A stretch of 64,000 bases of DNA from Colwellia sp. PAMC 20917 (GTDB lineage Bacteria; Pseudomonadota; Gammaproteobacteria; Enterobacterales; Alteromonadaceae): the NCBI RefSeq assembly GCF_001767295.1, contig NZ_CP014944.1, positions 2,914,001 to 2,978,000 on the forward strand. Reading direction: 5' to 3'. The notes beneath the pieces are model-generated. The model did no database searches. It was not told the origin of the DNA and saw only the letters and a list, made by a program, of their open reading frames with translations. Positions within the stretch are counted from its first letter, which is position 1. The number at the start of each line of letters is the position of its first letter. A program made the position numbers and the translations under genes. Of the stretch, positions 56,135 to 64,000 are shown piece after piece.

Positions 56135-56230
56135 CGCTTAGTTGACATAACGAGTTGAAAAACTTAATGTCTTCTTAGAACGAATTACGGTCGTTTGTAA
56201 AATAATAAAAATGGATAAGGATATTCTCAA

Positions 56231-56770
56231 ATGATAAAATCTCTAGGCTTCGGTCTTTCCCTCTTAATATTGTCAAACCAATCACTTGCTCAATTTACTT
56301 TTGGCGTTGATTACATAAATATTGAGCAAGAAGTTAATATTATACATACTCTCTTTGATGCCAATGTTAACGCTGTTGCAGCAACTGTTGGTTATTCATT
56401 CCATTACTCGGACAATATAACTATAACTCCTGAAATTAGTTACGGTGTCGGTATTAGCGGAGATGAAGATAATTGGGTCAGTTTTGACGATATGATCTTT
56501 AGAACTGATGTCGAATTAGATAGCGTTATCAGAATTTCAACCAAGTTCTCTTATGAACTTAATTCCGATTTCAAACTATTCACTACTCCCACGTTTTCTT
56601 TTACAGACTTTAGCTCTAACCTAGGTGGTTGGACGGTATCAGATGATTCGGATTTTGGTGTTGATTTTGGTGGTGAATATAACTTCGGTCAACATTGGTC
56701 TGCTCAAGTGTCGTATGGACTCTATCAATATAGCGAACTTTGGCGTTTTGGCATTAGATATACGTTTTAA
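56231..56770 (+). CDS. Outer-membrane beta-barrel-like protein
   Basis: A 179-residue protein with a signal peptide (MIKSLGFGLSLLILSNQSLAQ) followed by paired strands: FTFGVDYINIEQEV, VAATVGYSFHYSDNITITPE, VDFGGEYNFGQHWSAQVSYG. It ends FGIRYTF. This is an OmpW/Ail-sized barrel but I recognise no named family. The gene sits between two inverted copies of a 155-bp repeat (55979 and 57305), so the unit looks like a one-gene cassette. A terminator (56813-56838) follows the stop. Confidence 0.75.
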   Translation: MIKSLGFGLSLLILSNQSLAQFTFGVDYINIEQEVNIIHTLFDANVNAVAATVGYSFHYSDNITITPEISYGVGISGDEDNWVSFDDMIFRTDVELDSVIRISTKFSYELNSDFKLFTTPTFSFTDFSSNLGGWTVSDDSDFGVDFGGEYNFGQHWSAQVSYGLYQYSELWRFGIRYTF

Positions 56771-56812
56771 CAAGTCCTAATTCTCTCGTGCTAACTTCCA
56801 CTATATGGCACT

Positions 56813-56838
56813 AAGCAGTCCTTAAAAGGCTGCTTTTT
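56813..56838 (+). terminator. Intrinsic terminator of the barrel gene
   Basis: AAGCAGTCCTT and AAGGCTGCTT form a stem followed by TTTTT, about 45 bp after the stop. Confidence 0.85.
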
Positions 56839-56861
56839 AGTTTCAGTATTTGGTCAGCAAA

Positions 56862-56931
56862 GTGGCAGCAGTGAGCATTAGCAGTGTTCAATTTATCCTA
56901 ATGTTATAGCTTTAATAAGACTGTAATTGTC
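56862..56931 (+). repeat. Dispersed repeat family D, copy 2
   Basis: GTGGCAGCAGTGAGCATTAG, then CAGTGTTCAATTTATCC...CTTTAATAAGA; inverted match to 21920-21983. Confidence 0.65.
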
Positions 56932-57150
56932 TCAAACTATATTGTTAGGATTCAACTAAATGAATCCTAAGATTATAGTTTTAGACATTGTGAGTGGTTT
57001 AGGTATTATTACAACCTAACTATTTTTTCAGCTTAATCATAATAAAGATAGAGACATTTCATTTTATCAGTCAATTTTAAACAGTGTGATTTAAAATATT
57101 AAATTACAGGATCATGAAAATTAGGTACTCGGTTCAATATTCACTACTGT

Positions 57151-57305
57151 CACAAAGTGATCTTTTATGTCCCTCAGTCTCGACAACTTCTGAGTTAGTC
57201 TCAACCCGATGACTAAAAATCGATTTAGTTCGAAACATCATGCCCAGAATTTGTTGTTTTCAATGGTCCAGCTTGTCGAGATAATCTCATTTGTAATGTC
57301 TACTC
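57151..57305 (-). repeat. Dispersed repeat family A, copy 2 (inverted)
   Basis: The complement begins GAGTAGACATTACAAATGAG and ends AGATCACTTTGTG. It is about 80% identical by eye to copy 1 and in opposite orientation, so copies 1 and 2 bracket 55979-57305. Confidence 0.85.
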
Positions 57306-57453
57306 ACATATTTTGAGAAAATCAAAGAAGAGTGGAGAAAAAAAGTTGATTATTTTTTTGGTTATGTCATAAAGGTAAATCAAGTTACACGTAATAATAA
57401 AGGAATATTAAGTGGGGGATTGAATCGTTTTAGTTACCTCCTAATCATTAAAT
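57306..57453. other. Leader of the TPR-GGDEF gene
   Basis: Short A+T-rich region between repeat A2 and the TPR-GGDEF start; no structure identified. Confidence 0.3.
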
Positions 57454-59148
57454 ATGTCATTAATTTACAAATATATTGTTATCTTATTATCATTAGTTAG
57501 TTTTACCGTCTTTGCGACTAATAATATTCAATTACAAACCGAAAATGAGATAAGAGAATCACTCAAAAAAACAACTTCACATGATCTTTTACTTAGCTTA
57601 AATGATGCTCAGATTTTTATGAATGATTTACTAGTGAAAGTGTCAGGTATTACAGATAAAGCTCTAGCTTTAGAAGTGTACTATGCTAATTTAGTTTTTT
57701 TGACTACAAGTGATGCACCCGTCGATGATTTTCATAAAGCACTAAATGATGTTCTTCACCTAGCTAAAGAAATTAAAAACCATGAGACTTATGGGCTTGC
57801 TCTTACCTTGAAAGGTGCTTTTTATTCCAGAAAAGATAATATTCCTGAAGAGATAGCTGCTTATAAAAACGCTTTGAAATATGCCAAAAAGCATAACTTA
57901 AAACAAGTATTTTCAGGAAACTTAAATAACTTAGGCAATAGGTATCAATCGTTAGGTTTGCTTGACCAAGCGTTAAAGTATTTCCAAGAAGCTATAGAAA
58001 TTGATAGTTACCCACTTATTGTTAACAACTTAGCTACTATAAACATATTGCTTGGTAACTTAGACACCGCAGAGCATATATTAAATAGCGAAGATGAGCT
58101 TGGCAAGTCAGGTTTACTATTACTTTTTGATGTCAGTGTCGCACAAAAAAACACCGAAAAAGCAAAAGCGCTACTGGAAAAAATTAAGAGGGACTTTCAA
58201 CCTTTGTCTTCAGTGTATATAGCATATACAACATTAGCGGAAGCTGAACTTTATTATTCATTAAAGGAATATGGGAAAGCAGCAGACTTATTCGAGAAAG
58301 GGCTAAATTCCAATGTGTATTTGGAAAAAGAATACAAACATGAAGCACTTCTTCTTCTCTCTAAAAGTTACTTTCAATTGGGTAATTATAAATTAGCAGC
58401 TAGTAGCTATGAAAAGTGGGCACTATATAGTGATGAAGCTAATAAAAAACGTACAATGCAGGCGACAAGTGTAATTTTAGCTGAATTCAACTTAGAACTA
58501 GAAGTTAATAAAAAAGAAATAGCCGAGAAAAACCTATTAATTGCCAATGATAAATTAGCATCTCATCAAAGAATTAAGACATTAGAAACATTCATTACCG
58601 TTTTATCGCTAGGTTTAGCAATATTGATCGCTTTTATGTTTTATAAACAGCATCGTAAAAATAGGATGCTAAATGAATTTGCTCACACAGATACATTAAC
58701 TAAAGTAAACAATCGAAGAAGCCTTCTTTCCCACTTAGAAAGGAGAATTTGCAATATTAAAGAGGGTGAACTTCTAAGTATTGCTATGTTGGATATAGAC
58801 CACTTTAAGCGTGTTAATGATACTTACGGTCATGATATTGGTGACAAAGTCTTATGCGAGTTCTCTTCTTTCGTTGCTGGTTTTTTGAGAAAGTCGGATA
58901 TTTTCGGTCGATTTGGCGGAGAGGAGTTCTTAATTATTTTTAATGATAATAATGTTGAACAAGCAAAGAATATTATTGAACGTTTACTTGTTCAATTAGC
59001 TGATGTGCCATTTTCAGAAGTTGGAAAAGTTACATGTAGCGTAGGTTTAGCCCAATATCTAAATCACGATATTAAAGCATTGATAGTTGAAGCTGATGAA
59101 AAATTATATATAGCAAAGAATGCTGGGAGAAATCAAGTAGCAGCTTAA
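57454..59148 (+). CDS. TPR-containing membrane diguanylate cyclase
   Basis: A 564-residue protein: signal peptide (VILLSLVSFTVFA), a periplasmic sensor of tetratricopeptide repeats (about 75-345, such as GNLNNLGNRYQSLGLLDQAL, YFQLGNYKLAASSYEKWAL), a coiled stretch, and a membrane helix (about 376-397, FITVLSLGLAILIAFMFY). A cytosolic GGDEF domain follows (about 405-564) with LTKVNNRRSL, MLDIDHFKRVND and RFGGEEFLIIF. RKSD lies five residues before GGEEF, an intact RxxD site. It probably converts an envelope signal into c-di-GMP. It stands alone after repeat A2. Confidence 0.92.
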   Translation: MSLIYKYIVILLSLVSFTVFATNNIQLQTENEIRESLKKTTSHDLLLSLNDAQIFMNDLLVKVSGITDKALALEVYYANLVFLTTSDAPVDDFHKALNDVLHLAKEIKNHETYGLALTLKGAFYSRKDNIPEEIAAYKNALKYAKKHNLKQVFSGNLNNLGNRYQSLGLLDQALKYFQEAIEIDSYPLIVNNLATINILLGNLDTAEHILNSEDELGKSGLLLLFDVSVAQKNTEKAKALLEKIKRDFQPLSSVYIAYTTLAEAELYYSLKEYGKAADLFEKGLNSNVYLEKEYKHEALLLLSKSYFQLGNYKLAASSYEKWALYSDEANKKRTMQATSVILAEFNLELEVNKKEIAEKNLLIANDKLASHQRIKTLETFITVLSLGLAILIAFMFYKQHRKNRMLNEFAHTDTLTKVNNRRSLLSHLERRICNIKEGELLSIAMLDIDHFKRVNDTYGHDIGDKVLCEFSSFVAGFLRKSDIFGRFGGEEFLIIFNDNNVEQAKNIIERLLVQLADVPFSEVGKVTCSVGLAQYLNHDIKALIVEADEKLYIAKNAGRNQVAA

Positions 59149-59947
59149 AGAAGTGCACGGTATTTTGAAAAACATAACGGGTGAAAGTTAAGATTTTCAG
59201 AACACTCACTAATGTCACAAAGGTGCGCAAAGAGGAAGTAACCACATTACTCTGCCTTAGGTCTGCTTCAAGTCTCAAAGCCGACTGTGGAGTTCAACCT
59301 TTAGATGTTAACTATGATACAAAAGTAATTGTTGATCGAATAAGAAATCAAAGTTCGCGTTATCAACATTCTAATTCACTAGCAACGGATAAAACTCTGT
59401 TAGTATGCATATATTGAATTTCACCATCTTTTTTTATGCTAATCTCATGAATATAGAAATAGATAAATCACTATAAAATCAATATCTTGATTTTATAGTA
59501 AGACCAATGAATGACATGTCAAACCAACTGATTACAAGTCAGTTGCTAGGTGGTGACAAGGTGATGTATTTACTGGTTTGTAGTGGTGTTGAAGCGACTA
59601 ATTACAATAATTAGCACCACTGAGTTTTAATCAATTACACTACTTCAATGGTTGTTTTATATTGTTTAAATATATTTATTTTAAAGATTTATATCTAGTT
59701 GATTGTTAAATTCAATCATCTAATAGTATTTTTATACTAAAACTAATTTAAATTACAGATTGATAATATTTTGTCATAAATTCAGTAGGTTGATGAGTTG
59801 GTAGTGTCAGGTTATTATACAGACTTACTGTGTTTTAATTTATTGAATTTTTATGCTATTGAAAATGTTGGGTATTGTCATTTTGGCGTGATTTTTGTAA
59901 TTGCCATGTGAGATTAATGTGTTTTATTAAAAGGATTATCAAATCAA
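59149..59947. other. Intergenic region before PEP-CTERM gene 2
   Basis: About 800 bp, no gene. It holds a perfect 12-bp palindrome with 4-nt loop (CTATAAAATCAA, 59471-59482, with 59487-59498), a short CAACTG...CAGTTG inverted repeat (about 59523-59543), a partial relic of the TCACTTTGTGCGC word near 59214-59229, and the sigma-54-like element at 59885. Confidence 0.5.
59885..59900 (+). promoter_or_regulatory. Sigma-54-like -24/-12 element upstream of PEP-CTERM gene 2
   Basis: TGGCGTGATTTTTGTA, sharing GGCGTGATTTTTG with the element at 18847, 47 bp before the ATG. Spacing between GG and the -12 region matches sigma-54, though the -12 C is T here. Confidence 0.5.
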
Positions 59948-60559
59948 ATGAAATTTAAATTTCTTAAATTAGCTGTTATCGGTTTAACTCTAACAATTGG
60001 TGGAATTGCAAATGCTGGGTTAATTTATGACAACGGAGGGCCATCCACTTATTCTGCATATTCCATTGGAAGTAGTGAAACTGCAGATGATTTCATATTG
60101 GCAACTGCATATGACATAAATTCAGTAGAGTTTTATTTTCAAAATTTCAATGGAATTACAGGATGGGGTCAAGATATAACTTATAGTTTTTATAATGATA
60201 ATTCTGGTTCAATTGGTAGTTTAATAGCGACAGGTAATGGACAAAATGTTACCGCTGTCGACTCAGGCTTAGCATGGTGTTGTGGTGGTAACGCTTGGGA
60301 AGTGAACTTCGATTTAGCATCTACTATCTCTTTAAATGCAGGGCATTATTGGCTAGGGCTTACAGGAGCGTCAGGCAGCTCACCTTGGTGGGTGACTACC
60401 TCAGCAATCTCAGGATATAGCGGGAAGATAAATGGTTCAACCGTGGCAAATGATTTTGCCTTTTCTTTATCATCTCAGGACGTGCCAGAACCATCTACGC
60501 TGGCTATTTTTGCATTAGGAATGATTGGTTTAGCATCACGTCGATTTAAGAAACAATAA
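59948..60559 (+). CDS. PEP-CTERM sorted surface protein
   Basis: A 203-residue exported protein with signal peptide (KLAVIGLTLTIGGIANA) and the C-terminal tripartite signal VPEPSTLAI, FALGMIGLA and SRRFKKQ. The middle is a beta-rich extracellular domain (DDFILATAYDINSVEFYF, AGHYWLGLTGASGSSPWW) with a Cys pair (AWCCGGNAW). The sorting-signal DNA is nearly identical to PEP-CTERM gene 1 for about 30 bases (GCATTAGGAATGATTGG onward). A terminator follows (60581-60613). An exosortase elsewhere is needed. Confidence 0.9.
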   Translation: MKFKFLKLAVIGLTLTIGGIANAGLIYDNGGPSTYSAYSIGSSETADDFILATAYDINSVEFYFQNFNGITGWGQDITYSFYNDNSGSIGSLIATGNGQNVTAVDSGLAWCCGGNAWEVNFDLASTISLNAGHYWLGLTGASGSSPWWVTTSAISGYSGKINGSTVANDFAFSLSSQDVPEPSTLAIFALGMIGLASRRFKKQ

Positions 60560-60580
60560 AATTTATATCTTTTATTCTAG

Positions 60581-60613
60581 AAAACATCAATTGTAATGAT
60601 TGGTGTTTTTTTG
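60581..60613 (+). terminator. Terminator of PEP-CTERM gene 2
   Basis: AAAACATCAAT and ATTGGTGTTTTTTT form a stem with a T run. Confidence 0.75.
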
Positions 60614-61158
60614 TTTTTACTGGTTGGTAAATTTTTACTGTAAAAAATTTCGACACTTATTGATTTATTAACCGTGGTTTTCATTCAGAATCACTACCAC
60701 AGGATTAAGTATCCGTTGTTATGCCATGTAAATAAATACCTCTGACGATTTCCACTAAATAATAAGCACTACTTGAGTATATTATTCTTTTTAACCTCAA
60801 AATAATTCCCATCGAGTGTCTGCTGTGTGGCTAAGCGGACTATTTATAGTGATAAATCCAAGGCTAAATTAGGACTGCTCTGTGGCATTAGTTAGCCTAA
60901 TCACTCAACACTAAGTCGTTCAATTTTTTGCTTGTAAATTATCAAATGCTTAATACTTCTTGGTGCGCAAATTAGCTGACATTAAGCTTAAATTTTTTGC
61001 CTTATATTTTCTAATGAATTATTTTTGTCATCTTAGTGATAAGTCTCAGTAATATCCGAATTATGCTAAAAATTAAATATTTGTAGTTTCTAAAACATTG
61101 AAATTATGTGATATTAATACGAATTAAATAAAAACCATTAGATTTTCAAGGAGGTAAA
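60614..61158. other. Intergenic, upstream of the HEPN gene
   Basis: About 545 bp without a gene. It contains scattered words seen in the other repeats (GGCATTAGTTAGCC, about 60883) but no full copy. Confidence 0.4.
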
Positions 61159-62667
61159 GTGGAACTGGCTGATATTTCAAAAAGACTTCGACACTTGATC
61201 GATGATGACCCAGCTAGAGCCATTAGTGAAGCTTTACAGCTTATGGGAAACATAAATCTTGAGTTATTGAAAGCCGCAATTCTTATCGATGCGGGGGCAT
61301 TGCTTAAAAACTATGATGCGGTTGTTGAGGGTGTTGAAATCTATCGTAATGCTGTCAGCAGATATCAAGACAACTCCGAATTAAAATATAATTTAGCTAA
61401 TGGATTACATGCTCTTGCTTTATCTACCACGGATAAAGACTTTAGCTGGTATAAAGATACAGAAGCTTTTCGATTAGAAGCTAGGCAATACTTCTATGTG
61501 GCTGCAAATGATAATGACACAACTATTGATATAAGGTCTCAATCTTATACAAATTTGGGCAACCTATTGTGGTCATCTTATCGTTGGGTGGAAGCATATG
61601 ATTTCTATACATTAGCTCTAATTGAAAATCCTAAAAATGGTGTTGCTAGTTCAGGTGCTTTGAAAATGCTCAGATATGCTCTACAGCAAGAACTGGGAGA
61701 CTATGAGTTATTAGTTGAAGAGATTGAGTATTTGGCTTTTCATGTAAGGCAAAACCTTGAATCTATTTATTCTTATTCGGGAGGCTACGGAGTAAAGGGA
61801 ATAGTAGATGAAGTTAAAGATATTAGTGGTGTAGAAAAAAACAGATTCGAGGTTGATGGAGACGAATATGAAAGGTTCGTTGTTTTAAATAATTTAACAT
61901 TATCTCCGACCATTCACTCTCATTCGCATGAATCAAAATACTGGGATAATATTAATATATCTTCTGTAGCCGTTGGATTAGGCTGTGATAGCACAGTACC
62001 AGAAATTTTCGCTATGATAAATATATTAAAATCTGACTACATCCTTGCAAGACAGTTATTTTTTAATGCTTCAAACAAGTTATTCAAAGAAACTGGCAAC
62101 TACAATGACACTCTTAATTATGCCTGTTATGGAGTGAATGAGTCTGCTTTAGCTTTGGCACAGCGAAGTGCATTGGATATTTTAGATAAAGTAGCAGTAG
62201 CTACTTTATCTTATTTGGGGATTGGTGGAGCAAAGAGAACTTCATTCAAAGAAGCTTGGTTTAAAAAAGGTAAAGAAGAAAAAGAAAAACTTAAGCCAGC
62301 AATTTTAAATGAAATAGAAAATGGTAATACAGCACTATTAGCATTGACCGAGGTTTCTAGAGATCTATCAAATAAAATAGGCTTTTTATCCGAAAAGCAG
62401 GCATCTAGAAACTCATCCACCCATCGGTTCACTGTACTTCATGACTTAGGCGTAACTCCTGTAAGTCATTCTGGCTGTTTGGAATATTTTGATTATGAAA
62501 TTTTCTTGAGAGAATCCCTTCATACGTTAAAGTTAGCTAGAAGCTCAGTGATATATTTTGTTCAAATGGTGTTGATTAGGGAAGAAAAATCATCTCAAAA
62601 AAAAGATGGAATTATAATGCCATTAATCGTTCCATCTCATGAAGATATTCGAGGTTTCGATGAGTGA
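61159..62667 (+). CDS. TPR protein with LA2681-like HEPN domain
   Basis: A 502-residue cytosolic protein. The GTG start at 61159 has a perfect AAGGAGG ribosome site. The N-terminal part has TPR-like helices (KNYDAVVEGVEIYRNAV, LGNLLWSSYRWVEAYDFYTL). The C-terminal part fits the LA2681-like HEPN family; the motif RNSSTH (Arg417 to His422) is the Rx4H signature of HEPN ribonucleases. HEPN proteins often cut RNA in anti-phage and stress systems, so this is a defence candidate. No partner nucleotidyltransferase or antitoxin gene is adjacent. Its stop codon lies at the first bases of repeat A copy 3. Confidence 0.75.
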   Translation: MELADISKRLRHLIDDDPARAISEALQLMGNINLELLKAAILIDAGALLKNYDAVVEGVEIYRNAVSRYQDNSELKYNLANGLHALALSTTDKDFSWYKDTEAFRLEARQYFYVAANDNDTTIDIRSQSYTNLGNLLWSSYRWVEAYDFYTLALIENPKNGVASSGALKMLRYALQQELGDYELLVEEIEYLAFHVRQNLESIYSYSGGYGVKGIVDEVKDISGVEKNRFEVDGDEYERFVVLNNLTLSPTIHSHSHESKYWDNINISSVAVGLGCDSTVPEIFAMINILKSDYILARQLFFNASNKLFKETGNYNDTLNYACYGVNESALALAQRSALDILDKVAVATLSYLGIGGAKRTSFKEAWFKKGKEEKEKLKPAILNEIENGNTALLALTEVSRDLSNKIGFLSEKQASRNSSTHRFTVLHDLGVTPVSHSGCLEYFDYEIFLRESLHTLKLARSSVIYFVQMVLIREEKSSQKKDGIIMPLIVPSHEDIRGFDE

Positions 62668-62820
62668 ATAGACATTACGAATAAGATTACCTCAACAAGA
62701 AGGATCAGCGGAATTAACAGTTTCAAGAGATAACATTTTCGAGCTAAATCGATGTTTAGACATGGAGTTGGCACTCATTCATAAGTATCGAGACTGAAAT
62801 ACAGCCATAATCACTTTGTG
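62666..62820 (+). repeat. Dispersed repeat family A, copy 3
   Basis: GAATAGACATTACGAATAAG through GCTAAATCGATGTTTAGACA to AATCACTTTGTG, about 155 bp, beginning within the TGA stop of the HEPN gene. Further inverted words follow (CAAAGTGATCGTTAATATTG, about 62873-62892). Confidence 0.8.
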
Positions 62821-63088
62821 CGCATGCGAAAGTTAGCCGCTCGCTAATCCTAACGTCTTCTTCAAGGCTCAAAGTGATCGTTAATATTGACCAATATCAT
62901 AGTGATGATATTGGTCAATTCGCATAGTCTCGACAATGTTTTTATGTCTTAAAGTTGATTTGACCCTAATAAATGCAGGAGGCTTGTTTACTTATAAGTC
63001 ATTAATAATTAATGGTATGGTATAAATATTTCGTTGTACTATACTTTTTCGATTAACAATTTATTCTATTTATAAAAAAGGGAATTAT
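62821..63088. other. Intergenic, after repeat A3
   Basis: Contains an ATATTGACCAATAT-type inverted word (about 62885-62922) and the promoter side of the last gene. No gene. Confidence 0.35.
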
Positions 63089-64000
63089 ATGCAACAAGTT
63101 TTAGGAATTGTGATTGTGTTTAGCACCATCATCTACAGTATGGTTTTGTCTGGCAGCATATTAATGTTTATTGATACACAAGCATTTGTGATTTCTCTGG
63201 GGATATTTTTAGCGGGTATTAAGTTAAATACCACAAAGGAAACTAATTTTAGAACACATTTACGACGAGTCTTTTCGAATGATATATTAACGACTGCCGA
63301 AGCTGAAAGTTCAGCAAGTTTCTATTCAAACTTGAATAAATTTACGATTGCTGCATCCGTTGTTACATTGATTATTGCCGCTCTGTCTACCCTACAACAG
63401 TTCGACCAGCCGAAAATACTCGGACCAATTATTGCCATTACCTTACTCGTTACATTATATACAGGCATAGTTTCAACGTGCTTTATTATTCCTGCAAAAT
63501 TTAAACTCCTATCTTCTCTTTCTGAAAATAACCTTAAAGACACTCCTACATCCAGTGTTTTTTTAAAAGCGACAGTAGGGACGCTACTCATCAATATTGT
63601 TTTAATTACACCTTGGGCATTAGGCGGTTCTTTGGCCTTCTTAATCGATTTACCAAGTCTACTGATGATTGCACTCATTCTGCTAGGCGGCTTAATTTTT
63701 GTTAAAAACATTAAAACTAAAGTGTTGTCACACTATTTGTTTTCATTTTTGATGACAGCAGGGATATTGTTATATTTAGTGGGAGTAGTTGCGATATTAT
63801 CGTACGATGTAGATAGTTTTAATACACTACTCACTGCGTTCTCTGTCGCTTCACTGACTGTTCTTCTAGCGGTAATTATTGTTTTACCTTTTTCATTACT
63901 GCTAAATTATATGATGCAAGATATTAAAAACACGGAATTGAATATTGGATTGTTTACTGAAAATAAAAGTTTTGTGAAGTCATACGCTTTAATTACAGTA
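63089..64000 (+). CDS. Multi-pass membrane protein, MotA-like repeats (3' end outside window)
   Basis: An open frame of 304 codons from ATG 63089, after AAAGGGA, running off the window. It reads MQQVLGIVIVFSTIIYSMVL, then SGSILMFIDTQAFVISLG, and later GGSLAFLIDLPSLLMIALIL. Both FID/LID segments resemble the start of MotA/TolQ-type channel proteins (GGSxxxFIDxPSxxxV). About seven hydrophobic helices are visible, in two similar halves. The resemblance to MotA is partial and its function is unknown; the C-terminus is not available. Confidence 0.7.
   Translation, partial: MQQVLGIVIVFSTIIYSMVLSGSILMFIDTQAFVISLGIFLAGIKLNTTKETNFRTHLRRVFSNDILTTAEAESSASFYSNLNKFTIAASVVTLIIAALSTLQQFDQPKILGPIIAITLLVTLYTGIVSTCFIIPAKFKLLSSLSENNLKDTPTSSVFLKATVGTLLINIVLITPWALGGSLAFLIDLPSLLMIALILLGGLIFVKNIKTKVLSHYLFSFLMTAGILLYLVGVVAILSYDVDSFNTLLTAFSVASLTVLLAVIIVLPFSLLLNYMMQDIKNTELNIGLFTENKSFVKSYALITV

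Larger units (their letters stand above)
55231..56230. other. Intergenic region with sRNA candidate and repeat A1
   Basis: About 1 kb. It holds the candidate small RNA (55457-55576) and repeat family A copy 1 (55979-56134). An open frame at 55806-55997 is low-complexity and not called. Confidence 0.5.

Noticed and set aside
59181-59417. 78-codon ORF after the TPR-GGDEF gene
   Set aside because: No ribosome site or family resemblance; region contains repeat relics.

Overview
The window looks like a chromosomal segment of an A+T-rich marine gammaproteobacterium of the Alteromonadales, most likely Colwelliaceae (Colwellia/Thalassotalea type). I infer this from the gene content: a succinyl-arginine (ast) operon with a DUF1338 gene, two TonB-dependent receptors with a TPR-sulfotransferase, PEP-CTERM proteins, DUF2780, DUF3802-like and TIGR02450 proteins, and many GGDEF proteins. 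No rRNA, tRNA or CRISPR array was seen.

Positions 1-22,000 are accessory and rich in mobile DNA. They hold an outer-membrane barrel gene behind two tandem-repeat tracts (293-840), a glycine-zipper lipoprotein, a PAS-GGDEF enzyme, an IS91-type element whose tyrosine recombinase has an in-frame stop (4138-6249), and two mscL genes. The first mscL has a zinc ribbon and lies between attC-like sites, like an integron cassette. An intact IS1182-type element follows (8276-10038). A Tn7-like module (tnsA, tnsB, tnsC, tniQ; 10799-18067) has its tnsB split by an IS21-type element (12641-15017) with a clean target duplication; tnsA also carries a frameshift. Next come a PEP-CTERM gene overlapped tail-to-tail by a stand-alone reverse transcriptase, and an orphan HigA-like fragment.

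Positions 22,300-31,700 hold a probable c-di-GMP-I riboswitch in front of a PKD/DUF1566 lipoprotein and a second DUF1566 protein, then small envelope proteins, a CIA30 protein, a LysR/VOC divergent pair and a PAS-PAS-GGDEF enzyme. Positions 32,300-41,000 hold two TonB-dependent receptors that share a near-identical leader, with a broken fragment of astD wedged between them, and a TPR-sulfotransferase.

Positions 41,000-55,300 are mostly core genes: astC-astA-astD-DUF1338, an HDOD protein, pabA, a porin with two FNR boxes, a MOSC-ferredoxin fusion, mpl-ubiX and a DUF2780 protein. A candidate small RNA lies upstream of DUF2780. Positions 55,900-64,000 return to accessory content: a barrel gene enclosed by 155-bp inverted repeats, a TPR-GGDEF protein, a second PEP-CTERM gene with the same sigma-54-like promoter as the first, a TPR-HEPN protein with a third copy of the 155-bp repeat at its stop codon, and an unfinished membrane protein.

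Two themes connect the genes. Three GGDEF proteins with intact GGEEF and RxxD sites share the window with a c-di-GMP riboswitch on surface-protein genes. Several families of 60-210 bp intergenic repeats also recur across the accessory regions. Domain calls are from reading translations by eye; no searches were run.
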